This document shows positions 7,145 to 13,651 of a DNA stretch of 13,651 bases, in pieces. The notes below the pieces were generated by a model. It saw only the letters and a list, made by a program, of their open reading frames with translations, did no database searches and was not told where the DNA came from. The stretch comes from Planctomycetota bacterium (lineage in GTDB: Bacteria; Planctomycetota; UBA1135; GCA-002686595): assembly GCA_004296785.1 (NCBI GenBank), contig SCVU01000377.1, positions 1-13,651 of the forward strand, written 5' to 3'. The position numbers were made by a program, and so were the translations under genes. How positions within the stretch are numbered: position 1 is the first letter of the stretch; each line of letters begins with the position of its first letter.

Positions 7145-7891
7145 ATGCGCGCCCGTCTCGCATGCCTGCTGCTGCTGGTCGGATGCACGGCGCCGGCGAC
7201 GCGCCATGCATTCCGCCCGGGCGACGCCGTGTCGGCGGAGGCTGTCGCGCACTGGGATCGCATCGAGCCGAGCGCGTTCGCCGAGCTCGCGCTGGCGACC
7301 TTCCCCGATGCCGGCGCGCCGCGCGAGCTCGAGGCGCCGCTGCTGGCCGAGCTCTCCAGCGCGCTCGACGGCTTCGACGCACGCGCGATGCGCGCCGCCG
7401 TGCTGCTCGGCCGCAGTCGCAGCGCGGCCGCGCTCGAGCAGCTGATCGCGCGCCTCGAACTGCGCGCCGTCGGTCCGGACGTCGGCTCCGACGCCGCCGA
7501 CGTCACGGCCGCGCAGGCGCTCGCGCGCCTCGACCTCGCGCAGCGCCCGGCGCTGCTCGAGCGGCTGCTCGCGCTCGCCGTCGGTCCGCTCGCGCACCCC
7601 GATCTCGAGGTGCGCACCGAGTGCGCGCGCGCCTGCGTGCTGCACGGACGCGACGAGCCGATCCCGTTCCTGCTGCTCGTGCTGCGGATCGACACGTGGA
7701 TCGGCGCGACCGACGCGCGCGACTTCCAGGTCTCGCAGCAGACCGCGTGGGCGCGCCACCGGGCGGCGGAAGCGCTGGCGACGCGCGCGCGCGTCGCGAA
7801 GACCTACCACCCGGACGGCTCGGTCGAGCGCCGGCAGGTCGAGGCGCTGAAGCTCGAGGAAGCGCTGCGCGCGGCGGGCGCGTTGCGTTGA
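7145..7891 (+). CDS. Putative HEAT-like repeat lipoprotein
   Basis: A 248-residue protein. The start MRARLACLLLLVGC carries a short signal peptide and a lipobox (LVGC, Cys14), which marks a lipoprotein anchored at the outer face of a membrane. From about residue 60 to 220 it is almost entirely helical, with Leu/Ala pairs and units such as AMRAAVLLGRSRSAAALEQL and VRTECARACVLHG that resemble HEAT or Armadillo repeats. No catalytic motif is seen. The frame is open back to 7049, but that would overlap the divergent gene and destroy the signal peptide, so ATG 7145 is chosen. It lies head to head with the exported repeat protein and 141 bases before the DUF1565 gene. The function is unknown; a scaffold role is a guess. 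Confidence 0.78.
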   Translation: MRARLACLLLLVGCTAPATRHAFRPGDAVSAEAVAHWDRIEPSAFAELALATFPDAGAPRELEAPLLAELSSALDGFDARAMRAAVLLGRSRSAAALEQLIARLELRAVGPDVGSDAADVTAAQALARLDLAQRPALLERLLALAVGPLAHPDLEVRTECARACVLHGRDEPIPFLLLVLRIDTWIGATDARDFQVSQQTAWARHRAAEALATRARVAKTYHPDGSVERRQVEALKLEEALRAAGALR

Positions 7892-7917
7892 GCCGAGCTG
7901 GGACGACCCGCTGCGGT

Positions 7918-7923
7918 TAGTAT
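7918..7923 (+). promoter_or_regulatory. Candidate -10 box for the DUF1565 gene
   Basis: TAGTAT matches the -10 consensus at four of six positions and sits in the only A/T-containing patch (GGTTAGTATCGATC) of the gap. No good -35 box lies 16-18 bases upstream. If used, transcription would begin near 7930, just where the stem-loop at 7930-7992 starts. Confidence 0.3.
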
Positions 7924-7929
7924 CGATCC

Positions 7930-7992
7930 CGGAGGTCCGCCGCTTGCCCGCCCGACTGCGCCCGCGGCGCAGCCGAGCTCGGCGGACTTCCG
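7930..7992 (+). other. Nested stem-loop between lipoprotein and DUF1565 genes
   Basis: GGAGGTCCGCCG (7931-7942) pairs with CGGCGGACTTCC (7980-7991) over 12 positions with one G-U wobble in plus-strand RNA, plus C7930-G7992 outside. Inside the 37-base loop CTGCGCC/GGCGCAG (7956-7972) forms a second perfect seven-base stem. Eight-base direct copies of CGATCCCG lie at 7924-7931 and 7997-8004. It could be a structured leader of the DUF1565 mRNA, a terminator for the lipoprotein gene (39 bases after its stop, no T tract), or a relic of a small mobile repeat. Confidence 0.5.
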
Positions 7993-8032
7993 CGAGCGAT
8001 CCCGCGTCCGTCGGACTGCACCCAACGCCAAC

Positions 8033-9625
8033 ATGAATCCCCTCGCCTGCCGTGCGCGCCTTCGATCCACCCGCATCCGTGCTCCTTGGCAACGGCTGAG
8101 CGCCGCCTGCGCGGCGCTCGCGCTGTCCGCCTCCGGACTCGCCGCCAGCCCAGCCGGGACGCCGGAGTTCTACGTCGACGTCGTCAACGGCAGCGACACG
8201 AGCGGCAACGGCAGCGCGTCGGCCCCGTGGAAGACCATCAAGTTCGCGCTCAACAGCACGGTCGAGCCGCGGCTGCTGCACCTCGCCGCGGGGACCTACT
8301 CCAGCGCCAGCGGCGAGGTGTTTCCGCTCTCGCTTTCCGCGCGGACCAGCCTGCGCGGCGCGGGGCAGGGGCAGACGGTGCTGAGCGCGCCGACGCCGGA
8401 CTGGCTGGTCGAAGCGCAGAGCGCGCAGTTCTCGCCGCCGGCCGAGCACCCGATCCTCGAAGGACTGACGCTGCGCGGCGCCGAGGTCGGCGTTCGAGCG
8501 CACGGCATCAGCAATGCACAGGGAATCGTGTCGGTCGAGTTCGACGCCCTCGGCATCGGCGTGCTGCTGTCGTACGGCTCCTACAACACGCTGAGCCTGT
8601 CGCGCGTGCGGATCCACGACTGCGGCATCGGCGCGCGGATGCAGCAAGTCCTGATCGGCAGCCTGACCGTGACCGACAGCAGCATCGAAGCCTGCGGGAC
8701 TGGCCTGAAGATGGACGCCGGCAGCACCGGCTCGGGCCTCGTCGGGCATTCGCTGACGTTCACGCGCTCGGTGCTGCGCGACTGCGCGCTGGGCATCGAC
8801 CTGTCGCACGGCTCGAACCTGGCGGTCTCGGCGAGCTTCAATGACTCGCTGCTCACCGGACTCGATCAGGTCGGGCGGATCGTCGGCAACAGCGCCTCCG
8901 GGCAGGCCGCGTTGTCGCTGGTGCGATCGACGGCGACCGCGAACACGACCTTCGTCGACGTGACGACGCAGGGCTTCGCCTCGATCGCGCTGAGCGGCGC
9001 GATCGTCTGGAACAGCGGCGCCGGCGGCGGGCTGGACCCGGACGCGAGCTGGTACGTCGAGCACTCGGACGTCGAGGTGCCGGTCGGCGGCAGCGGGAAC
9101 CTTTCGGTCGACCCGCAGTTCGACGCGCAGCATCCGACGCAGTTCCGGTTGTCCGCCGGCTCGCCGCTCGTCGATCGCTACACGCCGTCCGGGCCCGGCC
9201 CGACGTACGGCACCGACTTCGAGGGCGACATCCGGGCGCTCGATTTCGACGGCGACGGCGCGGCGCTCGTCGACATCGGCTGGGACGAGCGCACGCGCCT
9301 CGTGCTGACCGCCAGCGGGCCGGCGCTGCTCGGCTCGACGCTGACGCTGACGACGCACGCCGGCGCCGCCATGCCGGCCTGCACGTTCCTGGCGGGCGCG
9401 CCGGCCGCGCTGCCGCTCGATCTCGGCAACTGGATCCTGATCGACCTCGCGGGCGCGGTGCTGCTGGGCTGCGGCACGACGCCGCTGTCGGTCGGGCTGT
9501 CGGTGCCGGGAGTGCCGAGCCTCAGCGGCTTGCGCGCCTACGCGCAATCGGGCGGGCTGCCGCAGGCCGGGGCGTTCGCCGCAGCGCTGCAGGCGAGCAA
9601 CGCGCTCGCGCTCGAAGTGCGCTGA
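8033..9625 (+). CDS. Exported DUF1565 / right-handed beta-helix protein
   Basis: A 530-residue protein. An Arg-rich start and hydrophobic core (22-38) give a long signal peptide, probably cut near AAS-PAG (38-42). DUF1565 begins at about 46: FYVDVVNGSDTSGNG, APWKTIKFAL, LHLAAGTYS, GEVFPLSL, the pattern that starts parallel beta-helix proteins of the pectate-lyase type. Residues 140-330 carry repeated short strands with Asp/Ser/Gly turns (ILEGLTLRGAEVGV, SLSRVRIHDCGIGAR). A segment near 355-415 (SVDPQFDA, GSPLVDRY, DFDGDGAALVDIGWDE) is typical of these exported helices. The tail (about 420-530) resembles that of the exported protein at 5837-7057. It probably binds or is displayed on polysaccharide or the surface; no catalytic residues can be assigned. 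ATG 8033 has no Shine-Dalgarno site, but the signal peptide supports it. Confidence 0.88.
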   Translation: MNPLACRARLRSTRIRAPWQRLSAACAALALSASGLAASPAGTPEFYVDVVNGSDTSGNGSASAPWKTIKFALNSTVEPRLLHLAAGTYSSASGEVFPLSLSARTSLRGAGQGQTVLSAPTPDWLVEAQSAQFSPPAEHPILEGLTLRGAEVGVRAHGISNAQGIVSVEFDALGIGVLLSYGSYNTLSLSRVRIHDCGIGARMQQVLIGSLTVTDSSIEACGTGLKMDAGSTGSGLVGHSLTFTRSVLRDCALGIDLSHGSNLAVSASFNDSLLTGLDQVGRIVGNSASGQAALSLVRSTATANTTFVDVTTQGFASIALSGAIVWNSGAGGGLDPDASWYVEHSDVEVPVGGSGNLSVDPQFDAQHPTQFRLSAGSPLVDRYTPSGPGPTYGTDFEGDIRALDFDGDGAALVDIGWDERTRLVLTASGPALLGSTLTLTTHAGAAMPACTFLAGAPAALPLDLGNWILIDLAGAVLLGCGTTPLSVGLSVPGVPSLSGLRAYAQSGGLPQAGAFAAALQASNALALEVR

Positions 9626-9653
9626 GCTCGGGCCGCGCGCACGGGCCGCGAGC
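9626..9653. terminator. Candidate bidirectional hairpin between convergent genes
   Basis: The 34-base gap between the convergent stops at 9625 and 9660 is filled by GCTCG-GGCC, a nine-base loop, then GGCC-G-CGAGC: nine paired positions with one bulged base. It begins directly after the plus-strand TGA and ends six bases before the minus-strand stop. There is no T tract on either side. Its position suits a shared terminator. Confidence 0.45.
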
Positions 9654-9659
9654 GCGCGC

Positions 9660-10283
9660 TCACGCGAGTGCGAACGGCGTCGAGCTGTGCAGCTCGCGCG
9701 CGCCGGTCGCCGCGGTGAGCGCGCGCGCGTTGTCGACGCGCACGCCGCCGCCGGGCAGCACGGCGATGCGCCCCGCCGCGCGGCGGATCAGCGCGGCGAG
9801 TCGCTCGCGCCCCTCCCACGCCGTCGGCGCGCCGCCGCTCGTCAGCACGCGCGCGATGCCGAGCTCGATCAACTGCTCGAGCCCGCCCTCGAAGTCGCGC
9901 ACGCGGTCGAATGCGCGGTGGAAGGTGACGCTCGCCGGCCGCGCGGCCGCGACGAGCTCGCGCGTGCGCGCGACGTCGATGCGATCCTCGCCGTCGAGCA
10001 GGCCGAGCACGACGCCCTGAACGCGCTTCGACAGCGCCTCGCACTCGCGCAGCATGCGCGCGAAGTCGGGCGACGAGGGCCGGAACGGACCGGGTTGCGG
10101 CCGCACCATCACGTGCAGCGGTAGCGCCGAGCTCGCGAGCGCGTGCTCGAGCAGTTCCGGCTCGGGCGACAGGCCGTCGAGATCCAGGCGCGCGCACAGC
10201 TCGATGCGCGCCGCGCCGCCGGCGAGCGCCGTCGCCAGTCGCTCGCGCGAGTCGACGCAGACTTCGAGCAGGACGGGCGGCAC
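9660..10283 (-). CDS. cutC: CutC-family protein (short form)
   Basis: A 207-residue TIM-barrel protein of the CutC family, historically linked to copper homeostasis; its biochemical role is not settled. Family marks are LLEVCVDS (5-12), GGAARIELCARLDLDGLSP (22-40), VMVRPQPGPF (58-67), the signature FHRAFD (121-126), LGIARVLTSGG (141-151) and GGGVRVDN (178-185). The protein stops just after RELHSS (196-201), about where longer homologues such as E. coli CutC (248 residues) carry roughly 40 more residues, so it is a short version. The start is GTG 10283, 13 bases after the asnS stop, with a GAGG that overlaps the asnS stop codon. It is most likely co-transcribed with asnS. I infer no metal-related function from the neighbours. 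Confidence 0.92.
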   Translation of the reverse strand: MPPVLLEVCVDSRERLATALAGGAARIELCARLDLDGLSPEPELLEHALASSALPLHVMVRPQPGPFRPSSPDFARMLRECEALSKRVQGVVLGLLDGEDRIDVARTRELVAAARPASVTFHRAFDRVRDFEGGLEQLIELGIARVLTSGGAPTAWEGRERLAALIRRAAGRIAVLPGGGVRVDNARALTAATGARELHSSTPFALA

Positions 10284-10296
10284 GCGAGTCCGTGCC

Positions 10297-11619
10297 TCAG
10301 GGCGTCAAGCGGTAGATCGTGCGCGGGAACGGGATCGCCTCGCGCACGTGCTCGATGCCGCAGATCCACGCGACCGTGCGCTCGAGGCCGAGCCCGAAGC
10401 CGCCGTGCGGCACCGAGCCGTAGCGGCGCAGGTCGAGGTACCACTGGAACGGCTCCGGCGGCAGTTGATGCTCGGCGATGCGCTGCTCGAGCACCGCGAG
10501 ATCGTCCTCGCGCTGACTGCCTCCGATGATCTCCCCCACGCCCTCGGGCCCGAGCACGTCGACGCACAGCGCCTTCGACGGATCGGCCGGATCGCGCTTC
10601 ATGTAGAACGCCTTCACCTGGTGCGGATAGCGGTGCACGAGCACCGGGCGGTCGAACGAGTTCGAGATGATCGTCTCGTCCGGCGCGCCGAAGTCGTCGC
10701 CGTGCTTGAACGTCGACTCCGGGTGCTTGGCCAGGATCGCGGCGGCCTCGTCGTAGCTGATGCGCGGGAACGGCGCCTGGACCCGCTCGAGCTTCGCGAG
10801 GTCGCGCTCGAGCACCTCGAGCTCCGTGCGGCGCCGGCGCAGCACTTCCTGCACGACGTGGCACAGCAGGCCCTCCGCGAGCTCCATCACGTCGTCGAGC
10901 GTCGCGTACGCGACCTCGGGCTCGATCATCCAGAACTCGGTGAGGTGCCGGCGTGTCTTCGACTTCTCGGCGCGGAACGTCGGCCCGAACGAGTAGACCT
11001 TGCCGAGCGCCATCGCGGCGGCTTCCGCGTAGAGCTGTCCCGACTGCGTGAGGAACGCCTTCTGCTCGAAGTAGTCGACCTCGAACAACGTGCTCGTCCC
11101 CTCGCACGCGTTCGGCGTGAAGATCGGCGGATCGACGCACACGAAGTCGCGCGCGTCGAAGAAGCCGCGGATCGCGGTGATCACCGCGTCGCGCACGCGC
11201 ATCACCGCCCACTGACGGCGCGAGCGCAGCCACAAGTGGCGGTGGTCCATCAGGAACTCGATGCCGTGCTCCTTCGGCGTGATCGGGTAGCCCTCGACGC
11301 GCTGCAGCACGCGGCCGCCCTCGACCTGGATCTCGAAGCCGCCCGGCGCGCGCGGCTCGGCCACGCACTTGCCCCACAGCTCGAGGCTCGACTCCTGGCC
11401 CGCGTGGCCGACGGCTTCGAACAGCTCGGGCGGCACGGCCTTCTGGAACAGCACGCACTGCACGATGCCGGAGCCGTCGCGCAGCTTCGCGAAGTGCAGC
11501 TTGCCCTTCGACGAGAGGTCGTAGAGCCAGCCGCGCAACAGCACTTGTTGGCCGGCGTGCTCGCCGAGGCGGGCGATGGAGGTCGAGGTGGGTGCGGCGG
11601 ACGAGGTCGGAGACGACAT
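10297..11619 (-). CDS. asnS: Asparaginyl-tRNA synthetase
   Basis: A 440-residue class IIb synthetase that charges tRNA-Asn with asparagine in the cytoplasm. Residues about 24-105 form the OB-fold anticodon-binding domain (VLLRGWLYDLSSKGKLHFAK, LRDGSGIVQCVLF). The catalytic domain has motif 1 around 150-169 (FFDARDFVCVDPPIFTP), TQSGQLYAEA (191-200), motif 2 FRAEKSKTRRHLTEFW (215-230) and motif 3 GFGLGLERTVAWICG (407-421). The run FEQKAFLTQSGQLY with FGPTFRAEKSKTRRH identifies it as AsnRS rather than AspRS. Its presence suggests that Asn-tRNA is made directly. ATG 11619 follows the upstream stop by 26 bases; no Shine-Dalgarno site precedes it, and the leader instead reads CCTCCT. It is the middle gene of a probable three-gene operon. 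Confidence 0.97.
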   Translation of the reverse strand: MSSPTSSAAPTSTSIARLGEHAGQQVLLRGWLYDLSSKGKLHFAKLRDGSGIVQCVLFQKAVPPELFEAVGHAGQESSLELWGKCVAEPRAPGGFEIQVEGGRVLQRVEGYPITPKEHGIEFLMDHRHLWLRSRRQWAVMRVRDAVITAIRGFFDARDFVCVDPPIFTPNACEGTSTLFEVDYFEQKAFLTQSGQLYAEAAAMALGKVYSFGPTFRAEKSKTRRHLTEFWMIEPEVAYATLDDVMELAEGLLCHVVQEVLRRRRTELEVLERDLAKLERVQAPFPRISYDEAAAILAKHPESTFKHGDDFGAPDETIISNSFDRPVLVHRYPHQVKAFYMKRDPADPSKALCVDVLGPEGVGEIIGGSQREDDLAVLEQRIAEHQLPPEPFQWYLDLRRYGSVPHGGFGLGLERTVAWICGIEHVREAIPFPRTIYRLTP

Positions 11620-11645
11620 GCGGAGGAGGCGCACAGCTGCGCGAG

Positions 11646-12182
11646 CTACGGGAACACGGCGAACGGCGGTTGGATCTCGACCGCGTGGATGCGGCCGCCG
11701 CGCACGAGCACGCGGCCCTTGTGCGCGACGCCGCTCTTGCGCGCCTCGACCAGCACGTCGCCGTCGGTCAGCGCGAGCCGGCCGAGCTCTTCGTCGGTGC
11801 CGGCGAGCTGCACGCGGTCGTAGCCGAGCGCGAGCAATCGGTTCGTGATCGCGTCGGCGAGGTTCGGCGCGGCGGGCGCCGCGTCGCCGGAGGTGCGCTC
11901 GACCGAGCGCAGCAGCGCGTCCTCGACGCGCCGCTGCGCGTCGCGGATGTCGACGAGCACGTGCTCGACGCGCCGCAGATCCAGATCGCCGCGCGCGTCG
12001 GCGAGCACGCGCGTCGCGCGCTCGATCTCGGCGAGGTGGTCGAGCGCGGCGAGCCGGCCGCCGAGTTGCGCGAGCAGCTCGTGCTGGCGCCACAACAGCC
12101 ACGCGCACACCGCGCCGAGCACGAGCAGCGCGCCGACGAGCCACAGGAGCGCCGGCGCGAGCCAGGCGGCGGCATCGTTCAC
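11646..12182 (-). CDS. Membrane-anchored coiled-coil protein of unknown function
   Basis: A 178-residue protein that I do not recognise. From the GTG at 12182 it begins with a hydrophobic helix (about 9-31, PALLWLVGALLVLGAVCAW). A charged helical stretch (32-98, HELLAQLGGRLAALDHLAE) that looks like a coiled coil follows, then an Ala/Pro linker. A small alpha/beta domain closes it (109-178: ITNRLLALGYDRVQL, GDVLVEARKSGVAHKGRVLV). GTG 12182 is chosen because the membrane helix follows at once and a promoter lies just upstream; an earlier GTG at 12314 would overlap the divergent gene and sits above that promoter. It leads into asnS with a 26-base gap. The topology is probably N-out/C-in or a simple signal anchor; this is not resolved. 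Confidence 0.75.
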   Translation of the reverse strand: MNDAAAWLAPALLWLVGALLVLGAVCAWLLWRQHELLAQLGGRLAALDHLAEIERATRVLADARGDLDLRRVEHVLVDIRDAQRRVEDALLRSVERTSGDAAPAAPNLADAITNRLLALGYDRVQLAGTDEELGRLALTDGDVLVEARKSGVAHKGRVLVRGGRIHAVEIQPPFAVFP

Positions 12183-12214
12183 GGGTGCGGTCGTCGCGTC
12201 CACTGCGGCCGCGC

Positions 12215-12244
12215 AGGATAGCGGATGCGCGCGCTTCGCCCCAA
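12215..12244 (-). promoter_or_regulatory. Candidate promoter of the asnS operon
   Basis: On the minus strand TTGGGG (12244-12239; three of six -35 consensus bases) is followed after 18 bases by TATCCT (12220-12215; four of six -10 consensus bases). Transcription would start near 12208, about 26 bases before GTG 12182. The position supports that start codon. Confidence 0.45.
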
Positions 12245-12287
12245 GTGAGCGCGCTCGAGTCGGCGTGCCGCTGCGTCCGAAAAAGGC

Positions 12288-12293
12288 TACCTT
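12288..12293 (+). promoter_or_regulatory. Possible -10 box next to the TTG start of the YbhN-like gene
   Basis: TACCTT follows AAAAAGGC in the 119-base gap between divergent genes. It matches the -10 consensus at only three of six positions, and GTGCCG 17 bases upstream is a weak -35. If real, the transcript would start within a few bases of the TTG at 12302, giving almost no leader. Confidence 0.25.
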
Positions 12294-12301
12294 CCGACGC
12301 C

Positions 12302-13396
12302 TTGAGCTCCGCACCTGCTCCCGCGGCCCCGCCCCTGTTGCGCAAGGTGCTCTACGGAGCGCTGTTCGGCGTCGTCGTCTACATCGCGATCGTGCTGTTC
12401 GTCGGGTGGCGCGAGCTCGTCGGCGCGCTGGCGACGTTTCCGCTGTGGGCGCTGCCGGTCGCGCTCGCGCTGAGCTTCGGCAACTACCTGATCCGCTTCC
12501 TGAAGTGGGAGCGCTACCGGAAGCTGCTCGGGATCCGGCTCGACCGGCGCACGTCGTTCACGATCTACATGGCCGGGTTCTCGATGGGGATCACGCCCGG
12601 CAAGATGGGCGAGGTCCTCAAGAGCTGGCTGATCCGGCGCGTCACCGGCACGCCGATCCACACGTCCGCGCCGATCGTGATCGCCGAGCGCGTGACCGAC
12701 CTGCTCGGCTACCTGATCCTGATCGCGATCGGCGGCATCGCGAGCTTCCCCGAGTACCGCGGCGTGTTCTGGGCAGGCCTCGGGCTGTGCGTCGTCGGCA
12801 GCGCGCTGCTCGGCTCGCAGCGCTTCGCGCGCCTCGTCGTGCAGATGCTGAAGCGCACGCCGTACGCGTGGCGCTACGCGGAGAAGGCGGACGGTTCGTT
12901 CCAGAGCGCGCGCGTGCTGTTCCGGCCGCGCGAGCTGTTCCTCCCCACGCTCGAATCGGTCGCGTCGTGGGGCTGCGAGTGCGCGGCGTTCTGGGTCATC
13001 GCGAGCCAGTTCTGCGCGGCACCGCTGCCGTTCCTCTACGCGGTCTGCGCGTACGCGCTGTCGGCGGTCGCGGGCGCGGTCGCGATCGTGTTCCCGGGCG
13101 GGCTCGGCCTGACCGAGGGCCTGCTCGGCACGCTGCTGCGGCGCAAGTACGAGGAGCTCGACGGGCTCGTGCTCGAGATCGCGCGCGCGAAGGCCGGCGG
13201 TGCGACGGTGCTGACGCGGCTGTGCACGCTGTGGTTCGCCGTGCTGCTCGGGCTCGTGTTCCTCGCGCGCTTCGAGCGGCGCTATGGGCGCGTCGAGGCG
13301 ACGCCGGCCGAAGAGCCGAGCGGCCGCGATCCGGAGCGCGACGCGCTGGTCGAGCCGATGTACGGCGCGCTGCGCGACGACGAGCCGCGGCGCTAG
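12302..13396 (+). CDS. YbhN/UPF0104-family flippase-like membrane protein
   Basis: A 364-residue polytopic inner-membrane protein of the YbhN/UPF0104 family, which shares the fold of the flippase half of the lysyl-phosphatidylglycerol synthase MprF. Membrane helices are visible at about 14-36, 42-64, 84-98, 123-145, 153-171, 222-240, 243-265 and 303-323. Family motifs are RFLKWERYRKLLG (65-77), GITPGKMGEVLKSW (96-109), AERVTDLLG (128-136) and VFPGGLGLTEG (263-273). The hydrophilic C-terminus (325-364) is acidic and Arg-rich. There is no synthase domain, so it probably moves or helps place a lipid; the substrate is unknown. TTG 12302 is chosen because residues upstream of it look like untranslated promoter sequence overlapping the divergent gene. 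An upstream ATG at 12185 is less likely. The stop overlaps the convergent gene's stop at CTAG. Confidence 0.88.
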   Translation: MSSAPAPAAPPLLRKVLYGALFGVVVYIAIVLFVGWRELVGALATFPLWALPVALALSFGNYLIRFLKWERYRKLLGIRLDRRTSFTIYMAGFSMGITPGKMGEVLKSWLIRRVTGTPIHTSAPIVIAERVTDLLGYLILIAIGGIASFPEYRGVFWAGLGLCVVGSALLGSQRFARLVVQMLKRTPYAWRYAEKADGSFQSARVLFRPRELFLPTLESVASWGCECAAFWVIASQFCAAPLPFLYAVCAYALSAVAGAVAIVFPGGLGLTEGLLGTLLRRKYEELDGLVLEIARAKAGGATVLTRLCTLWFAVLLGLVFLARFERRYGRVEATPAEEPSGRDPERDALVEPMYGALRDDEPRR

Positions 13397-13651
13397 CGAG
13401 AGCGCCGCTCGAACGTCAGCGCGGCCGCGAGCGCGCACGCAGCGGCCAGTGCGGCGCACAGCCAGGCGAGTTGCGTCGCGTGCGTCGGCGCAGCGCCGCG
13501 CGCGCGCGGCGGCCGATCGGCGCCGTCGCCCGGCGCGGTGCGCGCGTGCACGGGAACGCCGTCGGTGTCCCAGGCGGCATCGAACACGCGCGACCACGCG
13601 ACGGCGAACGCGTGAGGATCGAGCTCCCCCGCCGCGTCCGGACCGTCGGCC
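13393..13651 (-). CDS. C-terminal part of a membrane-anchored protein, cut by the window edge
   Basis: The frame is open from the right edge to a TAG at 13395-13393, giving the last 86 residues of a longer protein. An Asp/Ala-rich segment (DPHAFAVAWSRVFDAAWD) and a Pro/Arg/Gly-rich linker lead to one membrane helix (LAWLCAALAAACALAAALTF) and a short basic end (ERRSR), the form of a protein held in the membrane by its C-terminus. An in-frame GTG at 13587 could start a 64-residue protein, but the frame reads on unbroken to the edge, so a partial gene is more likely. The family cannot be told from this fragment. Confidence 0.6.
   Translation of the reverse strand, partial: ADGPDAAGELDPHAFAVAWSRVFDAAWDTDGVPVHARTAPGDGADRPPRARGAAPTHATQLAWLCAALAAACALAAALTFERRSR

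Noticed and set aside
7058..9547. Upstream extension of the exported repeat protein, open for about 830 further codons
   Set aside because: It runs antisense to the lipoprotein and DUF1565 genes, is Arg-rich, and would bury a good signal peptide and ribosome binding site in the middle of a protein.
10054..11823. Plus-strand open frame of 589 codons across asnS and cutC
   Set aside because: It is the antisense shadow of two genes with unmistakable family motifs.
12287..13597. Minus-strand open frame opposite the YbhN-like gene
   Set aside because: Arg/Ala/Glu-rich shadow; the plus strand encodes a membrane protein with clear helices and family motifs.
1..13651. CRISPR array, insertion sequence, prophage or defence island
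   Set aside because: No regularly spaced long repeats, transposase, integrase or phage proteins are visible. The tRNA-His gene could be an attachment site, but there is no integrase or repeated tRNA end in the window.

Overview
The window reads as one end of a contig from a very GC-rich bacterium; third codon positions are almost all G or C. The best guess is a Planctomycetota lineage. Reasons: an exported DUF1565/beta-helix protein whose C-terminal domain resembles the tails common on secreted planctomycete proteins, a second exported protein with a matching tail, a large DUF4388 (PATAN) membrane protein, few Shine-Dalgarno sites, and promoter -10 boxes such as TATCCT. This is inference from protein style; the window holds no rRNA or other strong marker. 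Myxococcota or another GC-rich phylum is not excluded. Bases 1-13 match the 3' end of the standard Illumina adapter and are probably not genomic.

Layout, left to right. (1) A tRNA-His gene (30-107, minus) with G-1, C73 and an encoded CCA, and a candidate promoter with a perfect TTGACA. (2) A plus-strand operon with ATGA overlaps at both junctions (233-2381): a small zinc-ribbon membrane protein, a ThiF/MoeB-type E1-like adenylyltransferase, and a MobA/MocA-like nucleotidyltransferase. (3) A 1035-residue DUF4388 protein (2544-5651), with a cytoplasmic sensor-like half, one membrane helix and a large extracytoplasmic half. (4) A minus-strand exported protein with four internal repeats (5837-7057), divergent from a small HEAT-like lipoprotein (7145-7891). 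(5) An exported DUF1565/beta-helix protein (8033-9625). (6) A minus-strand cluster, transcribed from about 12208 leftwards: a membrane-anchored coiled-coil protein, asparaginyl-tRNA synthetase (asnS) and a CutC-family protein. (7) A divergent YbhN/UPF0104 flippase-like membrane protein (12302-13396). (8) The C-terminal end of a membrane-anchored protein entering from the right edge (13393-13651, minus).

Most of the window is ordinary housekeeping and envelope gene content. I see no CRISPR array, transposase, phage gene or defence island. The better leads are the zinc-ribbon/ThiF/nucleotidyltransferase operon without a visible ubiquitin-like carrier protein, the DUF4388-TM-PEGA-like architecture, the tail domain shared by two exported proteins, and structured non-coding stretches at 5748-5826 and 7918-8004. 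No gene-free stretch exceeds 190 bases.
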